Assembly (NCBI GenBank): GCA_945868935.1
Contig: CAMBNE010000040.1
Span: forward strand, 1-7,613
Length of the DNA: 7,613 nucleotides
Source of the DNA: an uncultured Clostridia bacterium
GTDB taxonomy: Bacteria; Bacillota; Clostridia; Oscillospirales; Acutalibacteraceae
Direction of reading: 5' to 3'
Shown piece by piece: positions 1 to 5,046 of this stretch. A program made the position numbers and the translations under genes. Below the pieces are notes generated by a model. It ran no database searches, was not told the origin of the DNA, and saw only the letters and a program-made list of their open reading frames with translations. The first letter of the stretch is position 1, and each line of letters begins with the position of its first letter.

Positions 1-20
1 TCAAAAAGGAAGACGAATAA
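1..20 (+). CDS. rpsF: Possible 3' end of rpsF (30S ribosomal protein S6), partial
   Basis: Reading from base 3, the sequence gives K-K-E-D-E followed by a TAA stop at 18-20. An acidic/lysine-rich C-terminal tail and the position 42 bases before ssb fit ribosomal protein S6 in the common rpsF-ssb-rpsR operon. Only five codons are visible, so the call rests on gene order and not on a recognisable domain. Confidence 0.5.
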
Positions 21-48
21 TCACATTGTAGGGCTTGTCCCGAATTAC

Positions 49-55
49 GAAAGGA
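49..55 (+). promoter_or_regulatory. Ribosome binding site of ssb
   Basis: GAAAGGA lies seven bases before the ATG at 63 and supports that start. Confidence 0.75.
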
Positions 56-62
56 TTACAAG

Positions 63-575
63 ATGTTAAACAGAGTTATTTTGATGGGCAGACTCGTTTC
101 TGACCCTGAATTAAAGACAACAGGAACAGGTATTAGCGTTACAAGCTTCAGAATTGCAGTTGATCGCAGTTATGTAAAGCAGGGCGAAGAACGCAAGGCA
201 GATTTCTTTGACATTGTTTGCTGGAGAAATCAGGCAGAATTTGTTTGCCGTTATTTTGGCAAGGGTTCAATGATTGCAATTGACGGTCAATTGCAGAGCC
301 GTACCTATCAGGCTAAGGACGGTACAAACCGTTATGTTGTCGAAGTTGTCGCTGACAGCGTATCGTTCACAGGCGAACGCCGTGACAATTCAGGCGGATA
401 CAACCAGTCGTACGGCGCAAACCAGAGCTATGGAAATCAGGGCTATGGCAGCCAGTCATACGGCGGCAATCAGTCTTATCAGCAGGAAGCACCTGCACAG
501 CAGCCTGCTTCTTATCAGAGCGGAGCAAATTCAGATTTTCAGGATATGCCCCTTGATGACGACTTACCGTTTTAA
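63..575 (+). CDS. ssb: Single-stranded DNA-binding protein SSB
   Basis: This gene encodes a 170-residue SSB, the protein that coats single-stranded DNA in replication, repair and recombination. The N-terminal OB fold spans about residues 1-105: it opens MLNRVILMGRL and contains the typical DFFDIVCWRNQAEF segment and a G-Q-L-Q-S-R-T-Y strand. Residues of about 108-150 form a flexible linker rich in Gly, Gln, Ser, Tyr and Asn with loosely repeated N-Q-S-Y-G units. The protein ends in DDDLPF, the acidic-hydrophobic tip that in this family recruits partner proteins. Length and layout are those of a complete housekeeping SSB. It lies 46 bases upstream of rpsR, so the two are probably co-transcribed from a promoter left of the window, as in the usual rpsF-ssb-rpsR operon. 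Confidence 0.97.
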   Translation: MLNRVILMGRLVSDPELKTTGTGISVTSFRIAVDRSYVKQGEERKADFFDIVCWRNQAEFVCRYFGKGSMIAIDGQLQSRTYQAKDGTNRYVVEVVADSVSFTGERRDNSGGYNQSYGANQSYGNQGYGSQSYGGNQSYQQEAPAQQPASYQSGANSDFQDMPLDDDLPF

Positions 576-621
576 CTACAACTTTAGTTTAAATAATTCT
601 CATTGAAAGGAGAACTTCACT

Positions 622-861
622 ATGGCAGACAGACCTATGAATCGTGGCAGAAAGGCTCGCAAGAAGGTTTGCGGCTTCTGCGTTGATAAGGTTGAACATA
701 TCGACTACAAAGACATCGCACGTCTTCGCCGTTATATGTCAGAGAGAGGAAAGATTCTTCCCCGCCGTGTAACAGGCACATGTGCAAAGCATCAGCGTGA
801 GCTTACAGTAGCAATCAAGCGTGCTCGTCACCTTGCATTACTTCCTTATTCAGCTGACTAA
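622..861 (+). CDS. rpsR: 30S ribosomal protein S18
   Basis: The gene encodes a 79-residue basic protein with the S18 signature [11 protein letters not shown] at 28-38 and the [12 protein letters not shown]-terminal region. S18 binds 16S rRNA beside S6 on the platform of the small subunit. Four potential metal ligands, C17, C20, C54 and H57, are present, so this is the zinc-ligand (C+) version of S18; many bacteria carry a ligand-free paralogue used under zinc starvation. An AAAGGAGAA ribosome binding site at about 605-613 supports the start. It is the last gene of the visible operon and is followed six bases later by an intrinsic terminator. Confidence 0.98.
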   Translation: MADRPMNRGRKARKKVCGFCVDKVEHIDYKDIARLRRYMSERGKILPRRVTGTCAKHQRELTVAIKRARHLALLPYSAD

Positions 862-872
862 GTTAAAAATTA

Positions 873-898
873 CCGCTCCGTTATGGGGCGGTTTTTTT
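873..898 (+). terminator. Intrinsic terminator after rpsR
   Basis: CCGCTCC (873-879) pairs with GGGGCGG (885-891), including one G-T wobble, around a five-base loop, followed by seven T residues (892-898). It closes the ssb-rpsR transcript on the plus strand. Confidence 0.9.
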
Positions 899-904
899 AA
901 TTAT

Positions 905-943
905 AAATCAAAACAACCGTATGCCGAAAGACATACGGTTGTT
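905..943 (-). terminator. Intrinsic terminator of the aminotransferase gene
   Basis: A perfect 12-bp inverted repeat (912-923 with 932-943, core ACAACCGTATG) has an eight-base loop. Read on the minus strand it is followed by a T-rich TTTGATTTAT tail. It lies 18 bases past the ilvE stop codon and is separate from the plus-strand rpsR terminator, so the convergent genes are insulated from each other. Confidence 0.8.
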
Positions 944-960
944 CTATGTAAGATGAATTA

Positions 961-1986
961 TTACTTAATTTCCTTAATCCAGCCTTCGGGAGCTTCAATC
1001 TTGCCCATCTGAATGCCTGTAAGGGTTTCATAAAGCTTTTTGGTTGTCGGACCCATTTCGTCCATTCCGCTCGGGAAGCAGATTTCCTTGCCGTGATCAT
1101 AAATCTTGCCGACCGGTGAAATAACTGCCGCAGTACCGCAAAGACCGCATTCTGCAAAGTCCTTAACCTCGTCGAAGTAAACCTCTCTCTGCTCAACCTC
1201 AAGACCGAGATAATGCTCTGCAACGTACATAAGCGAACGGCGTGTGATAGAGGGAAGAATACTGTCTGACTTAGGAGTAACAATCTTGTTGTCCTTTGTA
1301 ACAAACAGGAAGTTTGCACCGCCTGTTTCCTCAACCTTAGTGCGTGTTGCGGCGTCAAGGTACATATTCTCGTCAAAGCCCTCTGCGTGAGCAGTAACAA
1401 TTGCGTGAAGACTCATTGCGTAGTTAAGACCTGCCTTGATGTGACCTGTGCCGTGCGGAGCGGCTCTGTCAAAATCGGAAACCTTAATTGTGATAGGCTT
1501 TGCACCGCCCTTAAAGTAAGGACCAACAGGAGTTGTAAAAATTCTGAACTGATATTCGTCTGACGGTTTAACGCCTATTACGGGACCTGAACCGTACATA
1601 TAGGGGCGGATATAAAGAGTAGCACCTGTGCCGTAAGGAGGTACAAAATCGGAATTTGCCTTAACGACCTTGCATACAGCCTCAACAAAATCCTCTTTGG
1701 GGAATACAGGCATCTCAAGACGCTTGCAGCTGTCTTCCATTCTCTGGGCGTTGAGGTCGGGACGGAACACAACAATTCTGCCATCGCAGGTTGTGTAAGC
1801 TTTCATACCCTCAAAACAAGTCTGGGCATACTGCAAAACACCTGCACACTCACTCATTGTGACGGTAGCGTCCTCGGTCATAATGCCGTTGTCCCACTTG
1901 CCGTCCTTGTAGTTTGATACAAATCTTTCGCCTGTAGGCATATAGCCAAAGCCGAGATTTGACCAGTCAATGTTTTGCTTTTCCAT
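961..1986 (-). CDS. ilvE: Branched-chain amino acid aminotransferase (class IV, PLP-dependent)
   Basis: This 341-residue enzyme should interconvert leucine, isoleucine and valine with their 2-oxo acids using 2-oxoglutarate/glutamate, the last step of branched-chain amino acid synthesis, in the cytoplasm. The fold-type IV signature is clear: F-E-G-M-K-A-Y at 58-64, LYIRPYMYGSG at about 124-134, the pyridoxal-phosphate lysine K184 inside H-I-K-A-G-L-N-Y-A, the E-E-T-G-G-A-N-F cofactor segment at 219-226, and C-G-T-A-A-V-I-S-P-V-G at 282-292 for the cofactor phosphate. Length and motifs match the longer type II BCATs related to eukaryotic enzymes, not the roughly 300-residue E. coli type. An AAAGGAAG site eight bases upstream (1995-2002) supports the start. 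The gene stands alone, with its own promoter and terminator. The predicted leader of about 43 nt is too short for a T-box or peptide attenuator. Confidence 0.95.
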   Translation of the reverse strand: MEKQNIDWSNLGFGYMPTGERFVSNYKDGKWDNGIMTEDATVTMSECAGVLQYAQTCFEGMKAYTTCDGRIVVFRPDLNAQRMEDSCKRLEMPVFPKEDFVEAVCKVVKANSDFVPPYGTGATLYIRPYMYGSGPVIGVKPSDEYQFRIFTTPVGPYFKGGAKPITIKVSDFDRAAPHGTGHIKAGLNYAMSLHAIVTAHAEGFDENMYLDAATRTKVEETGGANFLFVTKDNKIVTPKSDSILPSITRRSLMYVAEHYLGLEVEQREVYFDEVKDFAECGLCGTAAVISPVGKIYDHGKEICFPSGMDEMGPTTKKLYETLTGIQMGKIEAPEGWIKEIK

Positions 1987-2035
1987 TTACATTACTTCCT
2001 TTCAAATATACAAAACCCTTAAAAGGTACAGAATT

Positions 2036-2065
2036 ATTTTAGCACTTTAATGTGTGTTTTGTCAA
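2036..2065 (-). promoter_or_regulatory. Promoter of ilvE
   Basis: On the minus strand a perfect -35 TTGACA (2065-2060) is followed after 18 bases by TAAAAT (2041-2036). Transcription would begin near 2029, giving a leader of about 43 nt. Confidence 0.75.
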
Positions 2066-2147
2066 CGCTGAATGGCTATATTTCAGTTTAAAAATGTAAA
2101 TTGAGCCGCATATTGCCGCAAAGAGTTGAAATAATTACAATAAAGAA

Positions 2148-2175
2148 TTAAGATTTAATTTCGAAAAGCTATAAT
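2148..2175 (+). promoter_or_regulatory. Probable promoter of the NTPase-CYTH gene
   Basis: TATAAT at 2170-2175 is preceded after 16 bases by TTAAGA (2148-2153), a four-of-six match to the -35 consensus. The predicted start near 2182 falls on the ATG at 2181, which argues for the downstream ATG at 2226 as the true translation start. Confidence 0.55.
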
Positions 2176-2225
2176 GACTGTTGGAAAATGACAATGATAG
2201 TATGAATTATAAAAAGAGGTGCGCT

Positions 2226-3218
2226 ATGGCAGAAGTAATCAAAATCGTCCTTACAGGAGGACCTTGCTCGGGCAAAACCACTGCACTTGCTTATGTTTCA
2301 AAAAAGCTTAGGGAGCAGGGAATAGAGGTTATAACAATTGAGGAGCGTGCAACAAAGCTTATTTTAAGCGGAAAAACGCCGCAGAATATGGGACGTTACG
2401 AGTTTCACAAGCTTTTGTTTGAACTTGAATTATCCGAAGAAAATGAAAAAACCGAGCTTGCCAAAAAGATGCCTTGCGACAGAGTAGTAATGTTGTTTGA
2501 CAGAGGCTTGCTTGATAACAAAGCCTTTGTTACTCAGGAAGAATTTGACCGATATTCTTCACTGAACGGCGCTAATGAAGATATAATCCGCAATTCATAT
2601 GACGCTGTTTTTCACCTTGTAACTGCCGCAGACGGTGCAGAAAGCTCATATACTTTGATAAACAACAAGGCTCGGAGTGAAAGCTTAGATGAGGCTAAAA
2701 AGCTTGATGAAGAGATACTTTCTGTCTGGACAGGCACGCCTCATCTGCGAGTAATTGACAATTCCACTTCATTTGACAAGAAGCTTGAACGCCTGATGAA
2801 CGAGATTCTGTCTTTTCTCGGAATACCGAAGCATTATGAAATCGAAAGAAAATTTCTGATTGAATATCCCGATTTGAATGTTTTGAATAACATAAAAACC
2901 TGCCGCAAAATCCCGATAACTCAGGCATATCTCACAACTCCCGACGAGGGATATTTCAGAATAAGAAAGCGTGGAGAGGGAGAAAATGCGGTATATATAA
3001 AAACCGTAAAAATCAAAATCAGCGACATAAAGCGCATTGAAATTGAAAATTATATTTCCGAAAAAGAATATAACAATTACTTGAGCAGAAAAGAGTATAT
3101 TACCGGCGTAATTTCAAAGGATAGATACTGCATTGTGTGGAACAACGCATACTATGAGCTTGACGTTTATACCTTCTGGAGTGACAAAGCTAAGATTGAA
3201 ATTGAAATGTTGTCGTAA
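2226..3218 (+). CDS. P-loop NTPase (AAA_28 type) fused to a CYTH domain; C-terminus cut by an in-frame stop
   Basis: The product has 330 residues from the ATG at 2226, chosen because AGAGGT (2215-2220) lies five bases upstream; an in-frame ATG at 2181 lacks a ribosome binding site and sits at the predicted transcription start. Residues 1-185 are a nucleotide-binding domain with Walker A G-G-P-C-S-G-K-T-T at 11-19 and F-D-R-G at 91-94. Residues 203-330 form a CYTH (triphosphate tunnel) domain opening with the diagnostic E-x-E-x-K as E205, E207 and K209, followed by the alternating charged strands expected for a tunnel that binds triphosphates. The same two-domain architecture occurs in the animal Ttd14 proteins, which bind GTP and phosphoinositides; the bacterial substrate is unknown. 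The frame stops with TAA at 3216-3218, yet 34 further in-frame codons resemble the missing family C-terminus (see 3219-3323). The product may be a shortened but functional protein or an early pseudogene. Confidence 0.85.
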   Translation: MAEVIKIVLTGGPCSGKTTALAYVSKKLREQGIEVITIEERATKLILSGKTPQNMGRYEFHKLLFELELSEENEKTELAKKMPCDRVVMLFDRGLLDNKAFVTQEEFDRYSSLNGANEDIIRNSYDAVFHLVTAADGAESSYTLINNKARSESLDEAKKLDEEILSVWTGTPHLRVIDNSTSFDKKLERLMNEILSFLGIPKHYEIERKFLIEYPDLNVLNNIKTCRKIPITQAYLTTPDEGYFRIRKRGEGENAVYIKTVKIKISDIKRIEIENYISEKEYNNYLSRKEYITGVISKDRYCIVWNNAYYELDVYTFWSDKAKIEIEMLS

Positions 3219-3323
3219 AATCAGCCTTACAATCTTCCTGATTTTGTAAAGCTAATAAGGGAGGTGACTTTTGAACAGGAATACCGAAATCTCGCTTTAG
3301 CACAGAAGTATGGAAAGGCGTAA
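3219..3323 (+). pseudogene. In-frame C-terminal remnant of the NTPase-CYTH gene beyond the TAA stop
   Basis: Continuing in the same frame past TAA 3216-3218, 34 codons run to a second TAA at 3321-3323. The peptide includes L-P-D-F-V-K-L-I-R-E-V-T and, near its end, Y-R-N-L-A-L-A-Q-K-Y. CYTH proteins of this group commonly end in a leucine-proline-aspartate helix followed by an E-V-T turn and a terminal N-x-x-L-A helix, so this looks like the original end of the protein. A single substitution, for example GAA to TAA, would explain the break. Confidence 0.65.
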
Positions 3324-3399
3324 AATGTTACACAAATAATTTCAATTACAGACACTTTCGGAACAAAACCGATATTTTAAAAAAATCTTTAAAAAGGTA

Positions 3400-3428
3400 T
3401 TGACAAAATCACCCTGAATGGATATAAT
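3400..3428 (+). promoter_or_regulatory. Promoter of the tRNA cluster
   Basis: Perfect TTGACA (3400-3405) and TATAAT (3423-3428) are separated by 17 bases, a full-consensus sigma-A promoter 38 bases before tRNA-Arg. Such strength is usual for stable RNA genes. The 76 bases before it (3324-3399) are A/T-rich and show nothing else that I can support. Confidence 0.92.
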
Positions 3429-3443
3429 ATAAAGGCTGACTAA

Positions 3444-3459
3444 AACAGCTATAGCTGTT
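3444..3459 (+). repeat. 16-bp perfect palindrome in the tRNA leader
   Basis: AACAGCTATAGCTGTT is its own reverse complement. It lies between the predicted transcription start (about 3435) and the 5' end of tRNA-Arg, so it would be part of the precursor leader, either as a hairpin near the processing site or as a DNA operator. Confidence 0.6.
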
Positions 3460-3466
3460 CAGAACT

Positions 3467-3543
3467 GCGCCAATAGCTCAGCTGGATAGAGCAACTGCCT
3501 TCTAAGCAGTAGGTCAGGGGTTCGAGTCCCTTTTGGCGCGCCA
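3467..3543 (+). tRNA. tRNA-Arg (anticodon TCT)
   Basis: A complete cloverleaf is visible. Acceptor stem GCGCCAA (3467-3473) pairs with TTGGCGC (3533-3539), the discriminator is G, and CCA is encoded. Anticodon stem ACTGC/GCAGT encloses the loop CTTCTAA with anticodon TCT at 3501-3503, which reads AGA codons. The T-arm has the GGTTCGAGTCC consensus. It is the first tRNA behind the consensus promoter. Confidence 0.97.
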
Positions 3544-3547
3544 TATG

Positions 3548-3624
3548 GTGGGATTAGCGTAGTTGGTTAACGCGCCAGTTTGTGGCACTGGAGACCGACG
3601 GTTCGAATCCGTCATTCCACCCCA
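3548..3624 (+). tRNA. tRNA-His (anticodon GTG)
   Basis: Acceptor stem GTGGGAT (3548-3554) pairs with ATTCCAC (3614-3620), followed by C73 and an encoded CCA. The preceding G at 3547 can serve as the extra G-1 that pairs with C73, the identity element of tRNA-His. Anticodon stem CCAGT/ACTGG holds GTG at 3582-3584. Only three bases separate tRNA-Arg from G-1. Confidence 0.96.
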
Positions 3625-3627
3625 TTT

Positions 3628-3703
3628 GACTCATTAGCTCAGTTGGCAGAGCACTTGACTTTTAATCAAGGTGTCCGGAGTTCGAATCTCCGATGGGTCA
3701 CCA
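3628..3703 (+). tRNA. tRNA-Lys (anticodon TTT)
   Basis: Acceptor stem GACTCAT (3628-3634) pairs with ATGGGTC (3693-3699), the discriminator is A, and CCA is encoded. Anticodon stem CTTGA/TCAAG encloses CTTTTAA with anticodon TTT at 3661-3663. It is the last member of the three-tRNA unit; the next bases start the terminator stem. Confidence 0.97.
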
Positions 3704-3740
3704 AAGCCGCACATTATAAATATTTTGTGCGGCTTTTTTT
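3704..3740 (+). terminator. Intrinsic terminator after tRNA-Lys
   Basis: AGCCGCACA (3705-3713) pairs perfectly with TGTGCGGCT (3726-3734) around a 12-base AT-rich loop and is followed by a T run to 3740. It ends the Arg-His-Lys tRNA transcript. Confidence 0.92.
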
Positions 3741-3768
3741 CTAAAAAACCACGAGTTGGGTTAAACGG

Positions 3769-3843
3769 TGGGCTGTCGCCAAGCGGTAAGGCAACGGACT
3801 TTGACTCCGTCACCCGTGGGTTCGAATCCCGCCAGCCCAGCCA
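3769..3843 (+). tRNA. tRNA-Gln (anticodon TTG)
   Basis: Acceptor stem TGGGCTG (3769-3775) pairs with CAGCCCA (3833-3839), the discriminator is G, and CCA is encoded at 3841-3843. Anticodon stem ACGGA/TCCGT encloses CTTTGAC with anticodon TTG at 3801-3803, which reads CAA. It lies beyond the terminator of the preceding cluster, and I see no promoter in 3741-3768, so it may depend on read-through. Its 3' end marks the change to accessory-looking DNA. Confidence 0.96.
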
Positions 3844-3857
3844 TTCTTTTTCAGTAA

Positions 3858-3903
3858 AATAATTTAAACAATCAGCATTTGCTTAAATTATTCGGCTGAT
3901 TTG
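3858..3903. repeat. Two interleaved inverted repeats just after tRNA-Gln
   Basis: AATAATTTAA (3858-3867) pairs with TTAAATTATT (3883-3892). The overlapping AATCAGC (3870-3876) pairs with GCTGATT (3895-3901). The hairpins exclude each other, because the connecting segments are too short for a pseudoknot. Either could end transcription weakly, or the segment could be a recombination site. Confidence 0.6.
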
Positions 3904-3910
3904 TATTTCA

Positions 3911-4330
3911 CTGTCCACCGTACCATAAGGGTACGGCGAACAGATTGTTGTTTTTGTTAATCTGCAAAGCAGATGTCGAAATATGAACATCCTTCCTACG
4001 GTCAGTGTGGCTTACGCAATACAGCGATTTATAAGTTTTGCATACCCGTGTTTTTAAAAGTGGACAAATTGTCCAAGTTTGTATTTACAGGTATTTACAC
4101 AGCCGTGTATTAAACAGGGTTAATTAAGCCCTTTCATCCTTGCGATTTATTGTCGCTAAGTATCAATCAAGTGGTGTTTGATTGGCACGCTCTCATTCGT
4201 TCCACGTTGTCATCACGACAGGGTGTTAGGAAGCTCCGACAGAGCAAAGGTAGTGGCAATACTGTTAAGCAACAATGGATGTACTAATGTTCAGACTTTC
4301 ACGGACTATTCAATTTGTAGATTAAATGAA
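3911..4330. other. Hairpin-rich noncoding stretch, possible large structured RNA of unknown class
   Basis: No open frame with a ribosome binding site is found here. Inverted repeats follow one another: 3911-3924 with 3930-3943 (12 of 14 pairs, core CCGTACC/GGTACGG), 3960-3965 with 3969-3974, CTTA-CGC with GCG-TAAG at 4012-4036, 4096-4100 with 4105-4109, 4142-4145 with 4153-4156, CAATCAA with TTGATTG at 4164-4184, 4203-4211 with 4217-4225, and 4233-4236 with 4242-4245. This density next to tRNA genes recalls large structured RNAs of Firmicutes mobile elements such as ROOL and GOLLD, but I do not recognise their conserved motifs. The transcribed strand is undetermined. Confidence 0.4.
4061..4075. 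promoter_or_regulatory. 15-bp operator-like palindrome (copy 1)
   Basis: TGGACAA-A-TTGTCCA is a perfect dyad with a one-base centre. The same core returns at 4972-4986 beside the antitoxin promoter, so both copies may bind one repressor. The small XRE-type protein encoded at 4758-4997 is the obvious candidate. Confidence 0.6.
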
Positions 4331-4375
4331 AAAAGAAAACCTGTATCCCACGCCAGCAAGCAGTAAAGATACAGG
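4329..4375 (-). terminator. Intrinsic terminator for the minus-strand RNA
   Basis: CCTGTATC (4340-4347) and GATACAGG (4368-4375) form a perfect 8-bp stem with a 20-base loop. Read on the minus strand the stem is followed by TTTTCTTTTTT (4339-4329). The plus strand lacks a T tract after the stem, so the direction is clear. Confidence 0.8.
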
Positions 4376-4379
4376 AATG

Positions 4380-4408
4380 TTGACAAAATAACCTATTTCG
4401 CTTATAAT
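4380..4408 (+). promoter_or_regulatory. Full-consensus plus-strand promoter in the noncoding region
   Basis: TTGACA (4380-4385) and TATAAT (4403-4408) match the consensus at all 12 positions with a 17-base spacer. Transcription would start near 4415 and run into the structured segment 4420-4522. No gene follows directly; the next start codon is about 340 bases away. Confidence 0.85.
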
Positions 4409-4420
4409 ATATAGCGAAAT
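4395..4420. promoter_or_regulatory. Inverted repeat framing the -10 box (operator-like)
   Basis: ATTTCGCT (4395-4402) and AGCGAAAT (4413-4420) are perfect 8-bp arms on either side of TATAATATAT. They bracket the -10 element of the plus promoter exactly, as a repressor site would. In the minus-strand RNA the same bases would form a hairpin. Confidence 0.65.
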
Positions 4421-4522
4421 TAGCCTAAACGTCAGCTGAGTATCACGACTACTCTTTTGGCGGGTCAGCAGGCTGTCTGGTAAACGGTCTGCTGACTAAG
4501 GATAAAATTTCTAAAATCCTTT
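4415..4522 (+). ncRNA. Predicted plus-strand RNA from the consensus promoter
   Basis: From the start near 4415 the RNA would carry a small GAGTA/TACTC hairpin, an 8-bp GTCAGCAG/CTGCTGAC stem (4464-4496) and a weak AAGGAT/ATCCTT stem (4498-4521) that could terminate poorly. It may instead continue as a long leader of the gene at 4758. It is complementary to the 5' half of the predicted minus-strand RNA. Confidence 0.45.
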
Positions 4523-4532
4523 AATCATTAAT

Positions 4533-4561
4533 ATTTTACAACTATTAGCAGAAATTGTCAA
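4533..4561 (-). promoter_or_regulatory. Minus-strand promoter facing the plus promoter
   Basis: On the minus strand TTGACA (4561-4556), a 17-base spacer and TAAAAT (4538-4533) match 11 of 12 consensus positions. It points left, toward the terminator at 4329-4375. Confidence 0.75.
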
Positions 4562-4698
4562 GATGTTTTGATGATTTTTGCTTTTTTGTTTAGATATAAA
4601 ATATTTTTTATTTCCTGAACTTATTATATCACTAAATATTGCGATGTTCAATTGACGTTTGTCACAAATATAAGAGATAATTTTATACATATTGTCAC

Positions 4699-4727
4699 TT
4701 GTATTAGAGATTGATTTATTATATAAT
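4699..4727 (+). promoter_or_regulatory. Possible promoter of the XRE-type regulator gene
   Basis: TATAAT (4722-4727) has a 17-base spacer to TTGTAT (4699-4704), which matches only three of six bases. The -10 lies inside the 14-bp palindrome TTATTATATAATAA (4716-4729), which could be a site for autoregulation. The rest of 4523-4757 is very AT-rich and shows no credible gene. Confidence 0.5.
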
Positions 4728-4757
4728 AATTTTATCAATTATTCGGAGATGAGTTAA

Positions 4758-4997
4758 TTGCCTATTGTATATGATAAGCTTCTGAGAATGTTAAAAGAGC
4801 AGGGTATTAATTCTTATACCATAAAGAAAGAAAAAATAATCGGTCAGGCAAGCTACAAAAAAATAAAAGAGGGCGGAGATATTGACACCCGTACAATATC
4901 AAAACTTTGCAAGTATCTGAATTGCCAACCGGGAGATATTCTTGAATATGTGCCTGACACATCAGAGAAAGTGGACAATTTGTCCACTTTGAGTTGA
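4758..4997 (+). CDS. Small XRE/Cro-type helix-turn-helix regulator
   Basis: The 79-residue protein is nearly all one HTH domain of the HTH_26 Cro/CI type, from about residue 5 to 66. Recognisable parts are Y-D-K-L-L-R-M-L-K-E at 5-14, the segment I-G-Q-A-S-Y-K-K-I-K-E-G-G-D-I-D around the recognition helix, and the family's closing L-C-K-Y-L-N-C-Q-P-G-D-I-L-E-Y. I take the TTG at 4758 as start: GGAG at 4745-4748 is nine bases upstream, the family's usual N-terminus is kept, and the next in-frame ATG would remove ten residues of helix 1. Its last codons, K-V-D-N-L-S-T-L, are encoded by the 23-bp operator-like palindrome. It probably represses itself and the toxin-antitoxin pair behind it, comparable to omega in the omega-epsilon-zeta module or to the HTH half of PezA. 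Confidence 0.85.
   Translation: MPIVYDKLLRMLKEQGINSYTIKKEKIIGQASYKKIKEGGDIDTRTISKLCKYLNCQPGDILEYVPDTSEKVDNLSTLS
4968..4990. promoter_or_regulatory. 23-bp operator-like palindrome (copy 2) at the end of the regulator gene
   Basis: Two perfect 11-base arms, AAAGTGGACAA and its reverse complement, flank a single T at 4979. The site lies inside the last codons of the HTH gene and ends three bases before the -35 box of the antitoxin promoter. Its core matches copy 1 at 4061-4075 apart from the centre base. Confidence 0.75.
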
Positions 4998-5022
4998 AAA
5001 TTAAGATAAATTCGCATATAAT
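4994..5022 (+). promoter_or_regulatory. Promoter of the antitoxin-toxin pair
   Basis: TTGAAA (4994-4999), a 17-base spacer and a perfect TATAAT (5017-5022) form a strong promoter that overlaps the regulator's stop codon. Transcription would start near 5029, so the ATG there cannot be the translation start; the ATG at 5047 fits. Confidence 0.8.
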
Positions 5023-5046
5023 AAAATTATGAAAGGGTGTTGCTTT

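Larger units (their letters stand above)
4329..4526 (-). ncRNA. Predicted minus-strand structured RNA of about 200 nt
   Basis: A near-consensus minus promoter (4561-4533) should start transcription near 4526, and a strong minus-strand terminator ends it near 4329. Between them the transcript can form hairpins AAGGAT/ATCCTT (4498-4521), GTCAGCAG/CTGCTGAC (4464-4496), GAGTA/TACTC (4438-4454) and ATTTCGCT/AGCGAAAT (4395-4420). GTCAGC at 4431-4436 duplicates one arm of the second hairpin and could compete for the same partner. No credible reading frame is present. About 110 nt are antisense to the RNA predicted from the plus promoter at 4380-4408. I do not recognise the RNA family. Confidence 0.55.

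Noticed and set aside
1987..2066. T-box or leader-peptide attenuator before ilvE
   Set aside because: The predicted leader is only about 43 nt and has neither the T-box motif nor a peptide frame.
3216..3218. Programmed read-through or recoding at the TAA in the NTPase-CYTH gene
   Set aside because: Selenocysteine uses TGA and pyrrolysine TAG; TAA followed by A is an efficient stop, and no stimulatory structure is obvious. A mutation is simpler.
3671..3862. Open frame of 63 codons across tRNA-Lys and tRNA-Gln
   Set aside because: It lies over two clear tRNA genes and a terminator.
3858..3901. H-type pseudoknot from the interleaved repeats after tRNA-Gln
   Set aside because: The connecting segments are only two bases long; two bases cannot span a 10-bp stem, so the helices are alternatives.
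4178..4366. Open frame of 62 codons on the plus strand in the noncoding region
   Set aside because: It starts with TTG without a ribosome binding site, overlies several inverted repeats and the minus-strand terminator, and its translation has no protein-like pattern.
4511..4738. Open frame of 75 codons on the minus strand
   Set aside because: There is no ribosome binding site before its ATG, the sequence is simply AT-rich, and it overlaps two predicted promoters (4533-4561 and 4699-4727).
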